Shown here piece by piece: positions 1 through 9,303 of a stretch of 64,000 nt of DNA; the stretch's first letter is position 1; each line of letters starts with the position of its first letter. The position numbers and the translations under genes were made by a program. This DNA is from Clostridiaceae bacterium M8S5. Its GTDB lineage: Bacteria; Bacillota; Clostridia; Tissierellales; MCWD3. Under the pieces are notes generated by a model. It did not search any database and was not told where the DNA came from. It saw nothing but the letters and a program-made list of their open reading frames with translations. Location of the stretch: contig CP118523.1 in assembly GCA_029227815.1 (NCBI GenBank), positions 248,001 to 312,000 of the forward strand. Reading direction: 5' to 3'.

Positions 1-103
1 TATTCCAGATGTACATGATGCTGAGTTTATGAATATAGTATTTTTTAATAGTATGCTTGACAATGGTTTAGAAGTTGTTAAATCTATAGAATTGAGGGGC
101 TAG
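1..103 (+). CDS. Isochorismatase-family cysteine hydrolase, C-terminal end only
   Basis: The window opens inside a gene; the frame beginning at base 2 runs 33 codons to TAG at 101-103. The peptide (IPDVHDAEFMN, then SMLDNGLEVVKSIE) matches the last residues of the complete cysteine hydrolase at 9882-10577 almost residue for residue, so this is a second copy of that gene. Only the C-terminal helix is present, so no catalytic residue can be inspected here. The family (isochorismatase/nicotinamidase) hydrolyses amides or enol ethers with a catalytic Cys. The assignment rests entirely on the paralogue. Confidence 0.75.
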   Translation, partial: IPDVHDAEFMNIVFFNSMLDNGLEVVKSIELRG

Positions 104-280
104 GACATAAGGATCAATTAATCAAAACTGCTAATATACACAAGCAAAAAACGTCCTGAGTTGAAAGAGTTATAATTAATCTTTAAAAACAATTTCAATT
201 TTCTAGGAGATAACGTAGTATATTATGCAGTATTTATAGAAAATAAAAGTGGATAATATTATAATGTGTGCATAACTACT

Positions 281-487
281 AATCTCTTGCTTTTAGCAAG
301 AGATTTCAGACCGTAGACAAAAGCCCAATTTTCTGCGTTGTTGTTAAAATTTCCGTTGCTCACTTACCTCTAAGTAAGCTCTGCTACTCAATTTTAACAC
401 GCCCCCGAATTGAACTTTTACTAAAGTCTGCTATCTTGATGACTTTGTCATCAATCTAAAATCTCTTGCTTTTAGCAAGAGATTTTT
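281..487. repeat. Composite palindromic intergenic element flanked by direct copies of one hairpin
   Basis: Two near-identical hairpins (arms AATCTCTTGCT / AGCAAGAGATT, 3-nt loop) lie at 281-305 and 460-484. Between them, 307-430 is itself a nested imperfect palindrome: CAGACCGTAGACAAAAG at 307 mirrors CTTTTACTAAAGTCTG ending at 430; GTTAAAATT at 343-351 mirrors AATTTTAAC at 390-398; CTTAC/GTAAG at 363-378 forms the core. A further hairpin TTGATGAC/GTCATCAA follows near 437-455. No coding frame is evident. It looks like a small non-autonomous mobile element inserted into, and duplicating, a terminator. The second hairpin ends in a T run and probably still terminates transcription. Confidence 0.6.
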
Positions 488-563
488 TAGTTTGTATTTT
501 TTCTTGATATAGTACCTAGTTTTATTAGTAGAAAAACTAGAGGAAATATATTTTTTATAATAT

Positions 564-603
564 TTGACACATTGTGTAAAATGTTATATTATAAAATTAC
601 ACA
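564..603 (+). promoter_or_regulatory. Probable promoter and operator of the glycosidase operon
   Basis: TTGACA at 564-569 and TATTAT at 587-592 are separated by 17 bp. A perfect palindrome ACACA-T-TGTGT (567-577) covers the -35/spacer, and a second arm pair TGTGTAA (573-579) / TTACACA (597-603) brackets the -10. This geometry suits a repressor; the TetR protein of the same operon (5334-5996) is the obvious candidate, by inference. Confidence 0.55.
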
Positions 604-693
604 CAGTATGAAATATTATAATATATACAATACACCTACCGCAATTAATTCCCAATTTAACTAATTAAACCTTGGAAAGAAGGTCAAATTTTT

Positions 694-2460
694 ATGAAAA
701 GTAGATGGTTTGATTATGTAGACTGCTCATGCCCGTTACCTGAATATCCAAGACCACAGATGGTTAGACCAAAATGGATTAATCTAAATGGCCTGTGGGA
801 ATATGCAATTACACCAAAAGATGCACAACAGCCTAAAGAATATGATGGCACTATTTTGGTTCCCTTTTGCATAGAATCACTACTATCAGGAGTTCAAAAA
901 AGATTGTCAAATGAAGAATTTCTCTGGTATAGACGGACGTTTGAATATGAAACGCTCAATGAGCAGAAGCTTTTATTGCATTTTGGGGCTGTAGATTGGA
1001 AGGCTAATGTATGGCTCAATAATCATTATCTGGGTTCTCACACAGGAGGTTATCTACCATTTACATTTGATGTAAGTAATTTCATTATCGACGGTAGTAA
1101 TGAACTGGTTGTATCTGTTTGGGATCCAACAGATAGTTACTGGCAACAATGTGGCAAGCAAAGGTCAATAAATAAAGGCATATATTACACACCCATTTCT
1201 GGCATATGGCAAACGGTATGGCTAGAACCTGTTCCAGTTACATACATAGAAGATATTAAAATTACGCCTGATATAGATAGTGAGCTAGTTAAGATAATCT
1301 GTTATGCTAATAATAATTTTGATGTTAGATTGACAATTATTCATAACGGTGAAGTCGAAGCTATATCTAAAGGTAAAGTTTCAGAAGAAATAGACATAAC
1401 AATCCAATCACCACAGCTATGGTCTCCAGATTCCCCTTTTCTATATGATGTTGTTGTTGAATTAATGCAAAATGAACAAGTACTAGACAGAATTGATAGC
1501 TACTTTGCTATGAGAAAATTTAGTGTGACATCAGATAGCATGGGTATAAGACGCTTTGCATTGAACAATGAACTCATTTTCATACATGGACCTTTAGATC
1601 AGGGTTATTGGCCAGATGGTTTATATACTGCCCCAACAGACGAAGCGCTCAGATATGATCTTGAATTAACGAAGGCTATGGGATTTAATATGACTAGAAA
1701 ACACATAAAAGTTGAGCCAGCAAGATGGTATTATCATTGTGATAAGCTCGGAATAATTGTATGGCAAGATATGCCTTGTAGTAGCAATGCCGCTTATAGT
1801 CGCATGGAAGCTATTTTTACACTTTGGAGTGGTGTGAGGATATATAAAAGAGATGACACTACTAGAAGACGGCTCAAGCTAGCCTGTAGAGATACTTATG
1901 AATCCAGACTGGATTTTGAAAGTGAGCTAAAAGGTGTGATAGATACTCTCTACAACGTACCATCCATAGGTATGTGGGTATTATTTAATGAAGCTTGGGG
2001 GCAATATGATGCTAAGAGAATAACAGAGTGGTGTAAGGACTATGATTCTTCTAGATTAATAGATGAAGCAAGTGGTTGGTTTCATCAGGGAGCAGGAGAT
2101 GTCCATAGTTTACATATCTATAATAAACCTTTATATATCCCCAAAAACATTCTCAATAAAAGGGTGTATGTCGTTTCAGAATACGGAGGAAAGACATTTC
2201 GTGTAGAAGGAAACACATGGAAAGGGTCAAAAGAATTTGGATATGGTAAGGAAACTTCAATAAAAGCTCTTACAGACAGCTATATTTCTTTGATTTTTAA
2301 CGAGTTAAAACCTATTACACAAGAAGGTTGTAGTGGGGCAGTATATACACAGCTGACAGATGTGGAGGATGAGATTAATGGTTTAATTACATATGACAGA
2401 AAGGTGGTTAAAATGAACATTGCTCAAGTTGCTAAGGTAAATAGTACAATTAAGTACTAA
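694..2460 (+). CDS. Glycoside hydrolase family 2 protein (beta-galactosidase/glucuronidase type)
   Basis: 588 residues, usual for a short GH2 enzyme. An N-terminal jelly-roll sugar-binding domain (about 20-190, with GAVDWKANVWLNNHYLGSHTGG), an immunoglobulin-like middle (about 190-285) and a TIM barrel follow in order. The acid/base Glu is E433 in LFNEAWG and the nucleophile Glu E496 in VVSEYGG. No signal peptide, so it acts in the cytoplasm on sugars that enter through the transporter at 3941. It begins an operon and is followed 14 bp later by a fucosidase. The exact substrate (beta-galactoside, glucuronide or mannoside) cannot be read from the sequence. Confidence 0.9.
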   Translation: MKSRWFDYVDCSCPLPEYPRPQMVRPKWINLNGLWEYAITPKDAQQPKEYDGTILVPFCIESLLSGVQKRLSNEEFLWYRRTFEYETLNEQKLLLHFGAVDWKANVWLNNHYLGSHTGGYLPFTFDVSNFIIDGSNELVVSVWDPTDSYWQQCGKQRSINKGIYYTPISGIWQTVWLEPVPVTYIEDIKITPDIDSELVKIICYANNNFDVRLTIIHNGEVEAISKGKVSEEIDITIQSPQLWSPDSPFLYDVVVELMQNEQVLDRIDSYFAMRKFSVTSDSMGIRRFALNNELIFIHGPLDQGYWPDGLYTAPTDEALRYDLELTKAMGFNMTRKHIKVEPARWYYHCDKLGIIVWQDMPCSSNAAYSRMEAIFTLWSGVRIYKRDDTTRRRLKLACRDTYESRLDFESELKGVIDTLYNVPSIGMWVLFNEAWGQYDAKRITEWCKDYDSSRLIDEASGWFHQGAGDVHSLHIYNKPLYIPKNILNKRVYVVSEYGGKTFRVEGNTWKGSKEFGYGKETSIKALTDSYISLIFNELKPITQEGCSGAVYTQLTDVEDEINGLITYDRKVVKMNIAQVAKVNSTIKY

Positions 2461-2474
2461 TAAGGAGGGTGCAA

Positions 2475-3941
2475 ATGCTTAACTATCAAGCAAGTTATAA
2501 GTCAGTAAGTACTCATAAGATACCCAAGTGGTATGAGGACGCTAAATTTGGTATATTCATTCATTGGGGATTATATTCTATTCCTGCTTGGGCAGAGCCT
2601 GGTGACATCAATGAGAAAATCAAAAATCATGGGCATGGCCCTCACTTCTATCATAATTCCTACGCTGAGTGGTATAAAAATACTTATCAATTAGAAGGAT
2701 CAAAAGCAAAAGAATATCATATGAATACTTTTGGAAAGCATTTTGACTACAATGATTTTCAAAAGGATTTTGAAAAAAAAGGTTCTTTTATGGATCCTAA
2801 AACATGGGCGAAGATATTTAAAGAGATAGGAGCACAATACGTTGTCTTGGTGGCAAAACATCATGATGGTTATTGTTTATGGCCAACAAAGCAAACCAAT
2901 CCAGTAACATCTAATTTTTATTCAAAAAAGGACTACGTTGGAGAAATAACAGAAGCTATTAGGGCAGAAGGTATGAAAATAGGAGTATACTATTCTGGTG
3001 TAATTGATTGGAGCGTAAGGAATTATCCATCTAAGAATACGTATACACTTGCTAAGAATTTTCAGCATAATGCTAAGTACATAAAATATGCAACTAATCA
3101 GTACAAAGAACTGATTGACACATATAAGCCTTCGATATTATGGAATGATATTGGCTATCCTTGTGGTTATGATTTAAACAAACTATTTTCTTATTACTAT
3201 AACAATGTACCTAATGGTGTTATCAATGATAGGTGGGAGCAGGATTATGTACCAATGAATCCATTATTACAGCCTTTAGTTAAGCTAGTTTGCTGGAATA
3301 TTGATCGCAAAACAAAACAGATTGAATTTAATGTATCGGATAAGGAGAAGTTTTGGTTTGATTATAAAACGCCAGAATATAGCCAATATGAAGAAAAAAC
3401 ATGTTTTAAGTGGGAAATGATTCGAGGAGTAGGTGATTCTTTTGGATATAACCAAAATGAAACCATTGATAACATGATGGAAGCAAGAGAGCTAATCCAT
3501 TTATTGATAGATGTTGTCAGCAAGAATGGTAACTTATTGATAAATGTAGGACCAAGAGCAGATGGCTCCATTCCAGATATACAGTTGGAGCCTCTTAAAG
3601 AAATGGGAAAATGGCTAACTGTTAATGGAGACGCAATATACGGTACAAGAACTTTTGAAAGAGCGACTGGAACAACAGCTGACGGTAAGCCTGTTAGATT
3701 TACTCAAAAAAATGACGCTGTATATGCTATAATCCTTGGTAGCTTAGATAACACATTAATTATTGAAGGGTTAGAAAGTCATTTTATAAAATCTGTAACA
3801 GTGCTAAATGGTTCTAAGGTAAAACGGTGGGCTAATGATGGGAAACGGGTGATTATTAATCTAGAGGTGAGTGAACAATCAATATATGCAAATGCGATTA
3901 AATTTGAGCTAGATACTAAATGTTCGGGGAGGGACGTGTAA
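2475..3941 (+). CDS. Alpha-L-fucosidase, glycoside hydrolase family 29
   Basis: 488 residues. The N-terminus (WYEDAKFGIFIHWGLYSIPAW) is the GH29 signature, and the catalytic nucleophile is D225 in ILWNDIGYP. The C-terminus (about 370-488) is the usual beta-sandwich. I choose ATG 2475 rather than the in-frame GTG at 2469, because AAGGAGG at 2462-2468 is about 6 bp ahead of the ATG. No signal peptide, so it removes fucose from imported oligosaccharides in the cytoplasm. The stop overlaps the next start by one base (TAATG), implying translational coupling to the symporter. Confidence 0.93.
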   Translation: MLNYQASYKSVSTHKIPKWYEDAKFGIFIHWGLYSIPAWAEPGDINEKIKNHGHGPHFYHNSYAEWYKNTYQLEGSKAKEYHMNTFGKHFDYNDFQKDFEKKGSFMDPKTWAKIFKEIGAQYVVLVAKHHDGYCLWPTKQTNPVTSNFYSKKDYVGEITEAIRAEGMKIGVYYSGVIDWSVRNYPSKNTYTLAKNFQHNAKYIKYATNQYKELIDTYKPSILWNDIGYPCGYDLNKLFSYYYNNVPNGVINDRWEQDYVPMNPLLQPLVKLVCWNIDRKTKQIEFNVSDKEKFWFDYKTPEYSQYEEKTCFKWEMIRGVGDSFGYNQNETIDNMMEARELIHLLIDVVSKNGNLLINVGPRADGSIPDIQLEPLKEMGKWLTVNGDAIYGTRTFERATGTTADGKPVRFTQKNDAVYAIILGSLDNTLIIEGLESHFIKSVTVLNGSKVKRWANDGKRVIINLEVSEQSIYANAIKFELDTKCSGRDV

Positions 3942-5323
3942 TGCAAAAACGATTGACATTAAAAGAAAAACTGACTTATTCTTTAGGAAACTTAGGAGTC
4001 GGTATTATAATGACATTGCATATGTGGTATCTTGTGTATTTCTTTTTTCCACCTTGTGATTCAGGTATTAAATACACTATTCCGCAAAATGCAGTATTTT
4101 TAGGAGTTACAATTCTTGGACTAATTATGGCAACTGGAAGAATATTTGATGCGATCACAGACCCTATTATTGCTAATAGAAGTGATAATAAAAAACATAA
4201 ATTAGGTAAAAGGATTCCTTTCATGCGAAGATATGGATTTGCTATGGCAGCTTCATATGTACTTATTTTTATTGTGCCAATACCAAATGAAATTCATATA
4301 TATAATGTCTTATGGCTTGCAATTTTTATGTTTCTTAGTGCTCTGTTTTTTACACTGTATACAGTACCTTATTATTCATTGCTGGTGCATATTGGAAAGC
4401 ATCCTGATGATAAAATTGATTTGGCAACTTTCAATAGTGTTTTTTGGTTCAGTGGTTTATTATTGACGTCATTTGCTGCAGGGTCATGGGAGATGATATA
4501 TAATTGGCTTGGGGTGTCAATGCAAAGTGCTATTCAAATTTCCTTTGTTGTCTTAGGAGTATTTGGATTTATATTTTTAATGATACCTGCTTACTTATTG
4601 GATGAGAACAAATATGGTAAACAGGTAGTCCATGTAGATAATTATAGGTTCAAAGATTCCATGAAGCAGGTGTTAAAAAACAAGAATTTTGTTAGATTTT
4701 TATTTGCAAATGCTAGCTATACACTAGCAACTTATATGTATGAAACAGGGTTATTGTATTTCATTACAGTACTTGCACTTAAAGATAAATCATTACAAGG
4801 AATTTTGGCAATAGTTATAGGATTGGCTACTCTGGCGACATATCCTATCGTTAACAAATTTGCCAAGAAAAAAGGGAAGAAAATTTTAATGAGCTTAGGT
4901 TTTGTGTTATTTGCCGTGTCATTTATAGATATTACGTTGTTTGGGTTGTTTGGAATAAATGTCAACATATTGATTGTGTTACTCGTTATCATTACACCAT
5001 TGCCACAGGCTATTTTCGGGATTTTGCCACATGCTATGGTTGCTGATTGTGCAGCATATGATCAACATATTAATGGCAAGGATCAATCAGGTATGTACAT
5101 GGCAGTTAATGGATTTTTTACTAAGATAGGAACGAGTATCGCGACAATACTCTTTACTTCTCTCTTAGTTTTTGGAAAAGATCCAGGAAATGATCTAGGG
5201 ATTAGGATGATAACAATTGCAGGTGCAGTTTTATCAATTGTAAGTGTTGGCTTAATATCGAAATATAATGAGAAAGAGATAATGAGTTATGCAAGTAAAG
5301 AAAGAGCAAAAAGTATCGAATAG
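3941..5323 (+). CDS. GPH-family sugar:cation symporter (MFS, MelB-like)
   Basis: 460 residues with about 12 hydrophobic segments. The start region LTLKEKLTYSLGNLGVGI and the loop GRIFDAITDPIIANRSDN are typical of glycoside-pentoside-hexuronide:cation symporters related to MelB and XynB; the Asp of DAITDP is the cation-site region. ATG 3941 is chosen over an ATG at 3920 because GGGGAGGG lies just ahead and the stop of the fucosidase overlaps it. In context it should import the fucosylated or beta-linked oligosaccharide or glycoside degraded by the GH2, GH29 and GH1 enzymes. The substrate is an inference. Confidence 0.88.
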   Translation: MQKRLTLKEKLTYSLGNLGVGIIMTLHMWYLVYFFFPPCDSGIKYTIPQNAVFLGVTILGLIMATGRIFDAITDPIIANRSDNKKHKLGKRIPFMRRYGFAMAASYVLIFIVPIPNEIHIYNVLWLAIFMFLSALFFTLYTVPYYSLLVHIGKHPDDKIDLATFNSVFWFSGLLLTSFAAGSWEMIYNWLGVSMQSAIQISFVVLGVFGFIFLMIPAYLLDENKYGKQVVHVDNYRFKDSMKQVLKNKNFVRFLFANASYTLATYMYETGLLYFITVLALKDKSLQGILAIVIGLATLATYPIVNKFAKKKGKKILMSLGFVLFAVSFIDITLFGLFGINVNILIVLLVIITPLPQAIFGILPHAMVADCAAYDQHINGKDQSGMYMAVNGFFTKIGTSIATILFTSLLVFGKDPGNDLGIRMITIAGAVLSIVSVGLISKYNEKEIMSYASKERAKSIE

Positions 5324-5333
5324 GAGCTATATA

Positions 5334-5996
5334 ATGGAAAAACGAGATAAACGAAGAGAAGAGAAAAGAAATATTATAATAAAAGCAGCAAAAGATGTGT
5401 TTTTAAGGAAGGGTTTATTTAATGTCATCATGGATGATATTGCAACAGAGGTTGGACTAACAAGAAGGACTCTTTACCATTATTTTAAGACAAAAGAAGA
5501 ATTGGCTTATGAAACAGCTATTATTCTATTGAGCGAGTGGAATGATTACTGCTTAGAAGTATATAAAAGATTAAATGGAACAGGTTTAGAACGGTTTAAG
5601 AACTTTTTTGATTGTCTTATTGACCATATGGCATTGCAACCTAAAATAATTAAGTATTTGGTAGAGTTCGATTTTTATTTTAGTGATGATAGAAGAGAAA
5701 AACCATCGACAGATAGTATTAATCGATTTAGTGTTATTGTTCTAAGATCTGATGACTTAATAAAACGGTTAATGGAGAGAGGGATAAAAGATGGGTCAAT
5801 GAGAAAGGACATTGATGTAAAGCTAATGACTGCTACCATTAGTAACGTGTTATGGAGTTTTGGACAAAATATAGTTATTCGTGGAGAAAAAATAGAGATT
5901 GAGTCTGGCATCAAAAATATTGAACTCATCAGAAATCAAGTATCGCTCTATGTAATGGTATTAAAAAGTAAAGGCAAATATATTGATAAGATATAG
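5334..5996 (+). CDS. TetR/AcrR-family transcriptional regulator of the glycosidase operon
   Basis: 220 residues. Helix-turn-helix at about 15-50 (AAKDVFLRKGLFNVIMDDIA, then GLTRRTLYHYFKTKEEL), a standard TetR_N domain, followed by an all-helical ligand domain without a recognised subgroup. ATG 5334 is preferred over 5289, which lies inside the symporter: AGGAG at 5323-5327 precedes it and the gene then starts 10 bp after the symporter stop. Placement inside the operon suggests local autoregulation through the palindromes at 564-603, sensing a sugar or sugar derivative; TetR proteins in sugar operons are less usual than LacI or AraC types. Confidence 0.88.
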   Translation: MEKRDKRREEKRNIIIKAAKDVFLRKGLFNVIMDDIATEVGLTRRTLYHYFKTKEELAYETAIILLSEWNDYCLEVYKRLNGTGLERFKNFFDCLIDHMALQPKIIKYLVEFDFYFSDDRREKPSTDSINRFSVIVLRSDDLIKRLMERGIKDGSMRKDIDVKLMTATISNVLWSFGQNIVIRGEKIEIESGIKNIELIRNQVSLYVMVLKSKGKYIDKI

Positions 5997-6040
5997 TTAT
6001 TTATATTGCAAGAGAAAATTAATGGAAGTGGAGGATTGGT

Positions 6041-7348
6041 ATGAAAGAGCTAATATTACCAAAAAAAATACTATTAGGTTGTGCAACTGCTGCTACTCAG
6101 ATTGAAGGCGGTGATAAAAATAGTAATTGGTACCATTGGTCTCAGAAAGGTAAAATTGCCAATAATGAGAGTTCAATTGTTGCGGCAGACCACTATAATA
6201 GATATGTTGAAGATATTAATTTAATGAAAGAAATGAATCTAGAAGTATACAGAATGAGTATCGAGTGGAGTCGTATAGAACCTAAAGAAGGAACTTGGTC
6301 TCAGGAAGGTATTCTTCATTATCAAGATGAGATTAAGAAGTTGATAAAAGCGGGTATCAAGCCGTTAGTCACATTACATCATTTTTCACATCCACAGTGG
6401 TTTGAGGAAATAGGAGCATGGACTAATAGAGATAGTGTTAATTATTTTAAACGATTTGTTAAGAAAGTAGTTGAAACTATTGGAGATTATGTGAGTGAGT
6501 ATTGCACTATCAATGAACCTAATGTTTTTGTAACAGATACCTATATGGATGGCAAATATCCACCAGGTCATAATGATGATATTGTTTCTTATTTCAAAGC
6601 TGCTAAGAACTTGATATTAGCTCATTTACATGCTTATCAGCTAATACACAAAATTAGAAAAAAAATAGGGTATGATAATACAATGGTCGGCTTTGCTCAT
6701 CATTTAGCTTATTTCGAGTGCAAGAATAGTAATCCTCTTACGAAGCTAAGTAAGCGATTGATGGATTATTCATTTCATGGATTATTTTTTAATGGTATGG
6801 TAAATGGTCATCTAACTTTTCCTGTTGGGTTTGGGTATCCTATAGGGAAAGGAATCTACTGTGATTTCATAGGAGTTAATTATTATTCTAGGCATATTAT
6901 ACATCCTAGTAAGAATCCAGCTATGCTATTTGGGGAAGTAAAAGTTGAAGAAGATTTGCCTGATTTTAGAGTAAATGATCTAGGATGGGAATTATATCCA
7001 CAAGGATTATATCAAGTCGTAAAGAAGACATATGACAAATATAAGTTGCCTATCTTCATTACAGAGAATGGTATACCCGATGCAAAAGATATTAAACGAT
7101 CTAAGTTCATATATGATCATCTAGCAAAGATATGCAAGCTTATTTCAGATGGAGTAGATGTAAGACGCTATTATCACTGGTCCCTTCTTGATAATTTAGA
7201 ATGGAATGACGGTTATGGTCCGCGTTTCGGCTTGATTGAAGTTGATTATGATACACTTGAACGTAATATAAGAAAAAGTGGTGTTTTCTATTCCAAGATT
7301 TGTAAAGAGAAAAGAGTAACTAAAAACATGATAGAAACTTATCTATAA
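6041..7348 (+). CDS. Glycoside hydrolase family 1 beta-glycosidase
   Basis: 435 residues, slightly short for GH1 (usually 445-480). Family landmarks: ATAATQIEGG near the N-terminus, SIEWSRIEP, acid/base E159 in CTINEPN, nucleophile E342 in FITENG, and the C-terminal YYHWSLLDNLEWNDGYGPRFGL aglycone loop. It lacks a signal peptide. GGAGG at 6030-6034 supports the start. It follows the TetR gene by 44 bp and closes the glycoside operon. The family hydrolyses beta-glucosides, beta-galactosides, beta-fucosides or their 6-phosphates; no phosphate-binding motif was recognised, consistent with a non-PTS transporter upstream. Confidence 0.92.
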   Translation: MKELILPKKILLGCATAATQIEGGDKNSNWYHWSQKGKIANNESSIVAADHYNRYVEDINLMKEMNLEVYRMSIEWSRIEPKEGTWSQEGILHYQDEIKKLIKAGIKPLVTLHHFSHPQWFEEIGAWTNRDSVNYFKRFVKKVVETIGDYVSEYCTINEPNVFVTDTYMDGKYPPGHNDDIVSYFKAAKNLILAHLHAYQLIHKIRKKIGYDNTMVGFAHHLAYFECKNSNPLTKLSKRLMDYSFHGLFFNGMVNGHLTFPVGFGYPIGKGIYCDFIGVNYYSRHIIHPSKNPAMLFGEVKVEEDLPDFRVNDLGWELYPQGLYQVVKKTYDKYKLPIFITENGIPDAKDIKRSKFIYDHLAKICKLISDGVDVRRYYHWSLLDNLEWNDGYGPRFGLIEVDYDTLERNIRKSGVFYSKICKEKRVTKNMIETYL

Positions 7349-7499
7349 TTGGGTAATTTAGAACTTAGAATGAAAACAGAAAAAATTTAATAAAATATAA
7401 ACATTAATGGGTTAAAACTATAAGATTTTATGTTTGTATTGTGCTTTGACTATTAATAGAACTTATATGAATTTAATTAAAGGTTATTTACTAATTATA

Positions 7500-7528
7500 T
7501 TGATAAAGTTGTATAACCGTGGTACAAT
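7500..7528 (+). promoter_or_regulatory. Probable sigma-A promoter for the lipoprotein at 7623
   Basis: TTGATA (7500-7505) and TACAAT (7523-7528) with 17-bp spacing lie 95 bp ahead of the lipoprotein gene. No other clear element was seen in the 270-bp gap after the GH1 gene. Confidence 0.45.
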
Positions 7529-7622
7529 AAACCTTGGTATTCTAAATTTAGATAAAAAGTTACAAATTTCTTATTTTGACAGAATACTGAAAACTTAATA
7601 ATTGACACCAAGGGGGATAAGT

Positions 7623-8198
7623 ATGAAGAAAAAATTGTTAGTAGTATTATTAATTTTGGGAGTTATTTCTTTAACTGCATGTCAAGGAGGTAATGTTGAA
7701 GAACTCAAAAAAAGTGAAAAAGCATTACAAGTAGAGTTAGATAAAGTAAAAAAAGAGAGAGATAAATATAAAGCTGATTACATAAGTGTTCAAAAACAGT
7801 TAGACGAAATTACTAAGCAGAAGAAAGTAGAAGAGAATGATGTTACAGTAGTTGTAGTAGATAAGGTTAACATAGCTCAAAATATAAGCAAAGGGATATA
7901 TAGCGATCGATCAGAATTTCATATTAGCATTACAAATAATACAGATAAAGACATTAAAGGGATTCAAGGTGTAATAGATATACAAGATTTATTTGGGGTA
8001 AGTATTAAGAAGTTTAATTGTGATCTTGTAGGAAAGGTTATTAAACCAAAGGAAACAATAATAAATAAAAACTTGGGTTTTGATATTAATGAATTCATGG
8101 ATGACCATGTAAAAGTATTTACAAATAAATTTGATGATTTAAAATTTGTATATACTGTAAATAAAATTGTATTTACAGACGGAACTATAAAAGAATAG
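7623..8198 (+). CDS. Small lipoprotein with coiled coil, function unknown
   Basis: 191 residues. Positively charged start (MKKKLL), hydrophobic stretch and lipobox LTAC place it as a membrane-anchored lipoprotein with Cys at about 20. Residues 25-70 are Lys/Glu-rich heptads predicted to form a coiled coil. The rest (about 75-190) is a compact domain containing ITNNTDKDIKGIQGVIDIQDLFG, which reads like the FxLyD-type or similar beta-sandwich found in Gram-positive surface lipoproteins; that comparison is from memory. ATG 7623 is used because AAGGGGG precedes it. It is monocistronic, with a terminator downstream. Confidence 0.75.
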   Translation: MKKKLLVVLLILGVISLTACQGGNVEELKKSEKALQVELDKVKKERDKYKADYISVQKQLDEITKQKKVEENDVTVVVVDKVNIAQNISKGIYSDRSEFHISITNNTDKDIKGIQGVIDIQDLFGVSIKKFNCDLVGKVIKPKETIINKNLGFDINEFMDDHVKVFTNKFDDLKFVYTVNKIVFTDGTIKE

Positions 8199-8228
8199 AA
8201 ACGCTAATTTTAAAAGGCTGTTCGGGAA

Positions 8229-8266
8229 AATGACCACTAGACAAAGTAAAAGTGGTTATTTTTTTG
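8229..8266 (+). terminator. Rho-independent terminator after the lipoprotein gene
   Basis: ATGACCACT and AGTGGTTAT arms (8230-8258, one G-T/A mismatch) followed by a run of seven T. Confidence 0.75.
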
Positions 8267-8399
8267 TATACTTTTAGACAACATCGATAGTAACTTGGTA
8301 AGTATTATGAGGCTAAGAATTGCTTTGAGTAATATAAAAATAAAAACCATAAAATTATTAACTAATCAATAAAATATTTTCAATAAGGAGGGAGTAAAA

Positions 8400-8607
8400 A
8401 TACTAGAATATGCATTATACATAAATAACGAGAAAATATTCATAAATTAGAAGATGAAGTCGAAAACCAAATTAGATAATAAATAGGGAATAGAGTTTGT
8501 TGCCAATGTTAAAAAGTCTAATGCATTTAAAGATAAATGGATAAATTTAGCTGAGGAAGATTTCAAAGATAAAGTGAAAACTTAGGTATACTTCAATAGT
8601 TTTTATG
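8400..8607 (+). pseudogene. Decayed copy of the DUF4275-like gene at 9304
   Basis: Translated piecewise, this stretch mirrors the intact gene 900 bp downstream: ILEY for MLDY, then INNEK, HKLEDEVENQIR, GVEFVANVKK-like and KDKWINL segments and VYFNSF near the end. The start codon is ATA instead of ATG, the frame shifts several times, TAG/TAA stops interrupt it and about 85 bp of the middle is missing. A good ribosome binding site (AAGGAGGGAG, 8385-8394) survives in front, and the AT-rich upstream sequence (around 8315-8395) also resembles that before 9304, so the whole unit was duplicated. Its end abuts the convergent gene at 8603. Confidence 0.75.
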
Positions 8608-9103
8608 GTTTATTATACCTTCTTTTAAAATTGATAGGATAAAATGAAATGATAAATGCATGAGGTTCATAATCTTTAACTATTTTCATTAATTTTTTTT
8701 CATCTTGCTTATTAATCAATATATCCAATTTATATCTTTTGCCTTTGCATCCTTCACCCTCAAAAACAGTTACACCAAAATTTTGCTCTCTAAGCTTATT
8801 AATTAATGATTGATTTTTATTCTTTAAGCTTATATGGTAGGATGAATATCCTATATATAGCTTTCTTTCTATTTTATTGCCTAAAAATATCCCAAAACCA
8901 AAACTAATAGCGTAAATCAACATTGCAATAAAAGGCTGGTCGTCTTTAATAATAATAGATAATCCAAAAATATAAACAATAGCTTCAAAAAAACCAAGAA
9001 TAGAAGCTAGAATACTATAATTTCTAACCATAAAAATAGTTCTCATAGTTAAAAGAGGAACGTATAATAATTGAAGTATTATAATTAATAGTATAGCTTT
9101 CAT
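8603..9103 (-). CDS. UPF0316-type membrane protein with DUF2179 domain
   Basis: 166 residues: three hydrophobic segments in the first 90 residues, then a soluble domain (about 95-155) with the pattern NQSLINKLREQNFGVTVFEG-EGCKGKRYKLDILINKQDEKKL that is characteristic of DUF2179 domains of the YebE/YitT-like families. The YitT/UPF0316 group are integral membrane proteins of unknown transport or regulatory role; DUF2179 resembles small ligand-binding folds. It is convergent with the pseudogene at 8400 and appears monocistronic. A ribosome site (AAGGAAGG) precedes the ATG at 9103. Confidence 0.75.
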   Translation of the reverse strand: MKAILLIIILQLLYVPLLTMRTIFMVRNYSILASILGFFEAIVYIFGLSIIIKDDQPFIAMLIYAISFGFGIFLGNKIERKLYIGYSSYHISLKNKNQSLINKLREQNFGVTVFEGEGCKGKRYKLDILINKQDEKKLMKIVKDYEPHAFIISFYPINFKRRYNKP

Positions 9104-9303
9104 GAGTCACCTTCCTTTTTAATACAGCACTATTATTAGTGTGTGGTATTGATTGTTTTTATACATAATAGTATTAATTATTAATAGACGTGGGAACATA
9201 AGTATTGAAAGATTTTTTGTGCTAAGATTTAGTTCAAGTGATATAATAATAAAAATAATATAATTATTGATTAATCAAAGAATCCTAAAAGGAGAAAATC
9301 AAA

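Noticed and set aside
2469..2474. GTG start for the fucosidase
   Set aside because: It lies inside the ribosome binding site; ATG 2475 has AAGGAGG at the right distance.
5289..5333. Upstream start for the TetR regulator of the glycosidase operon
   Set aside because: It is inside the symporter gene and lacks a ribosome site; ATG 5334 has AGGAG.
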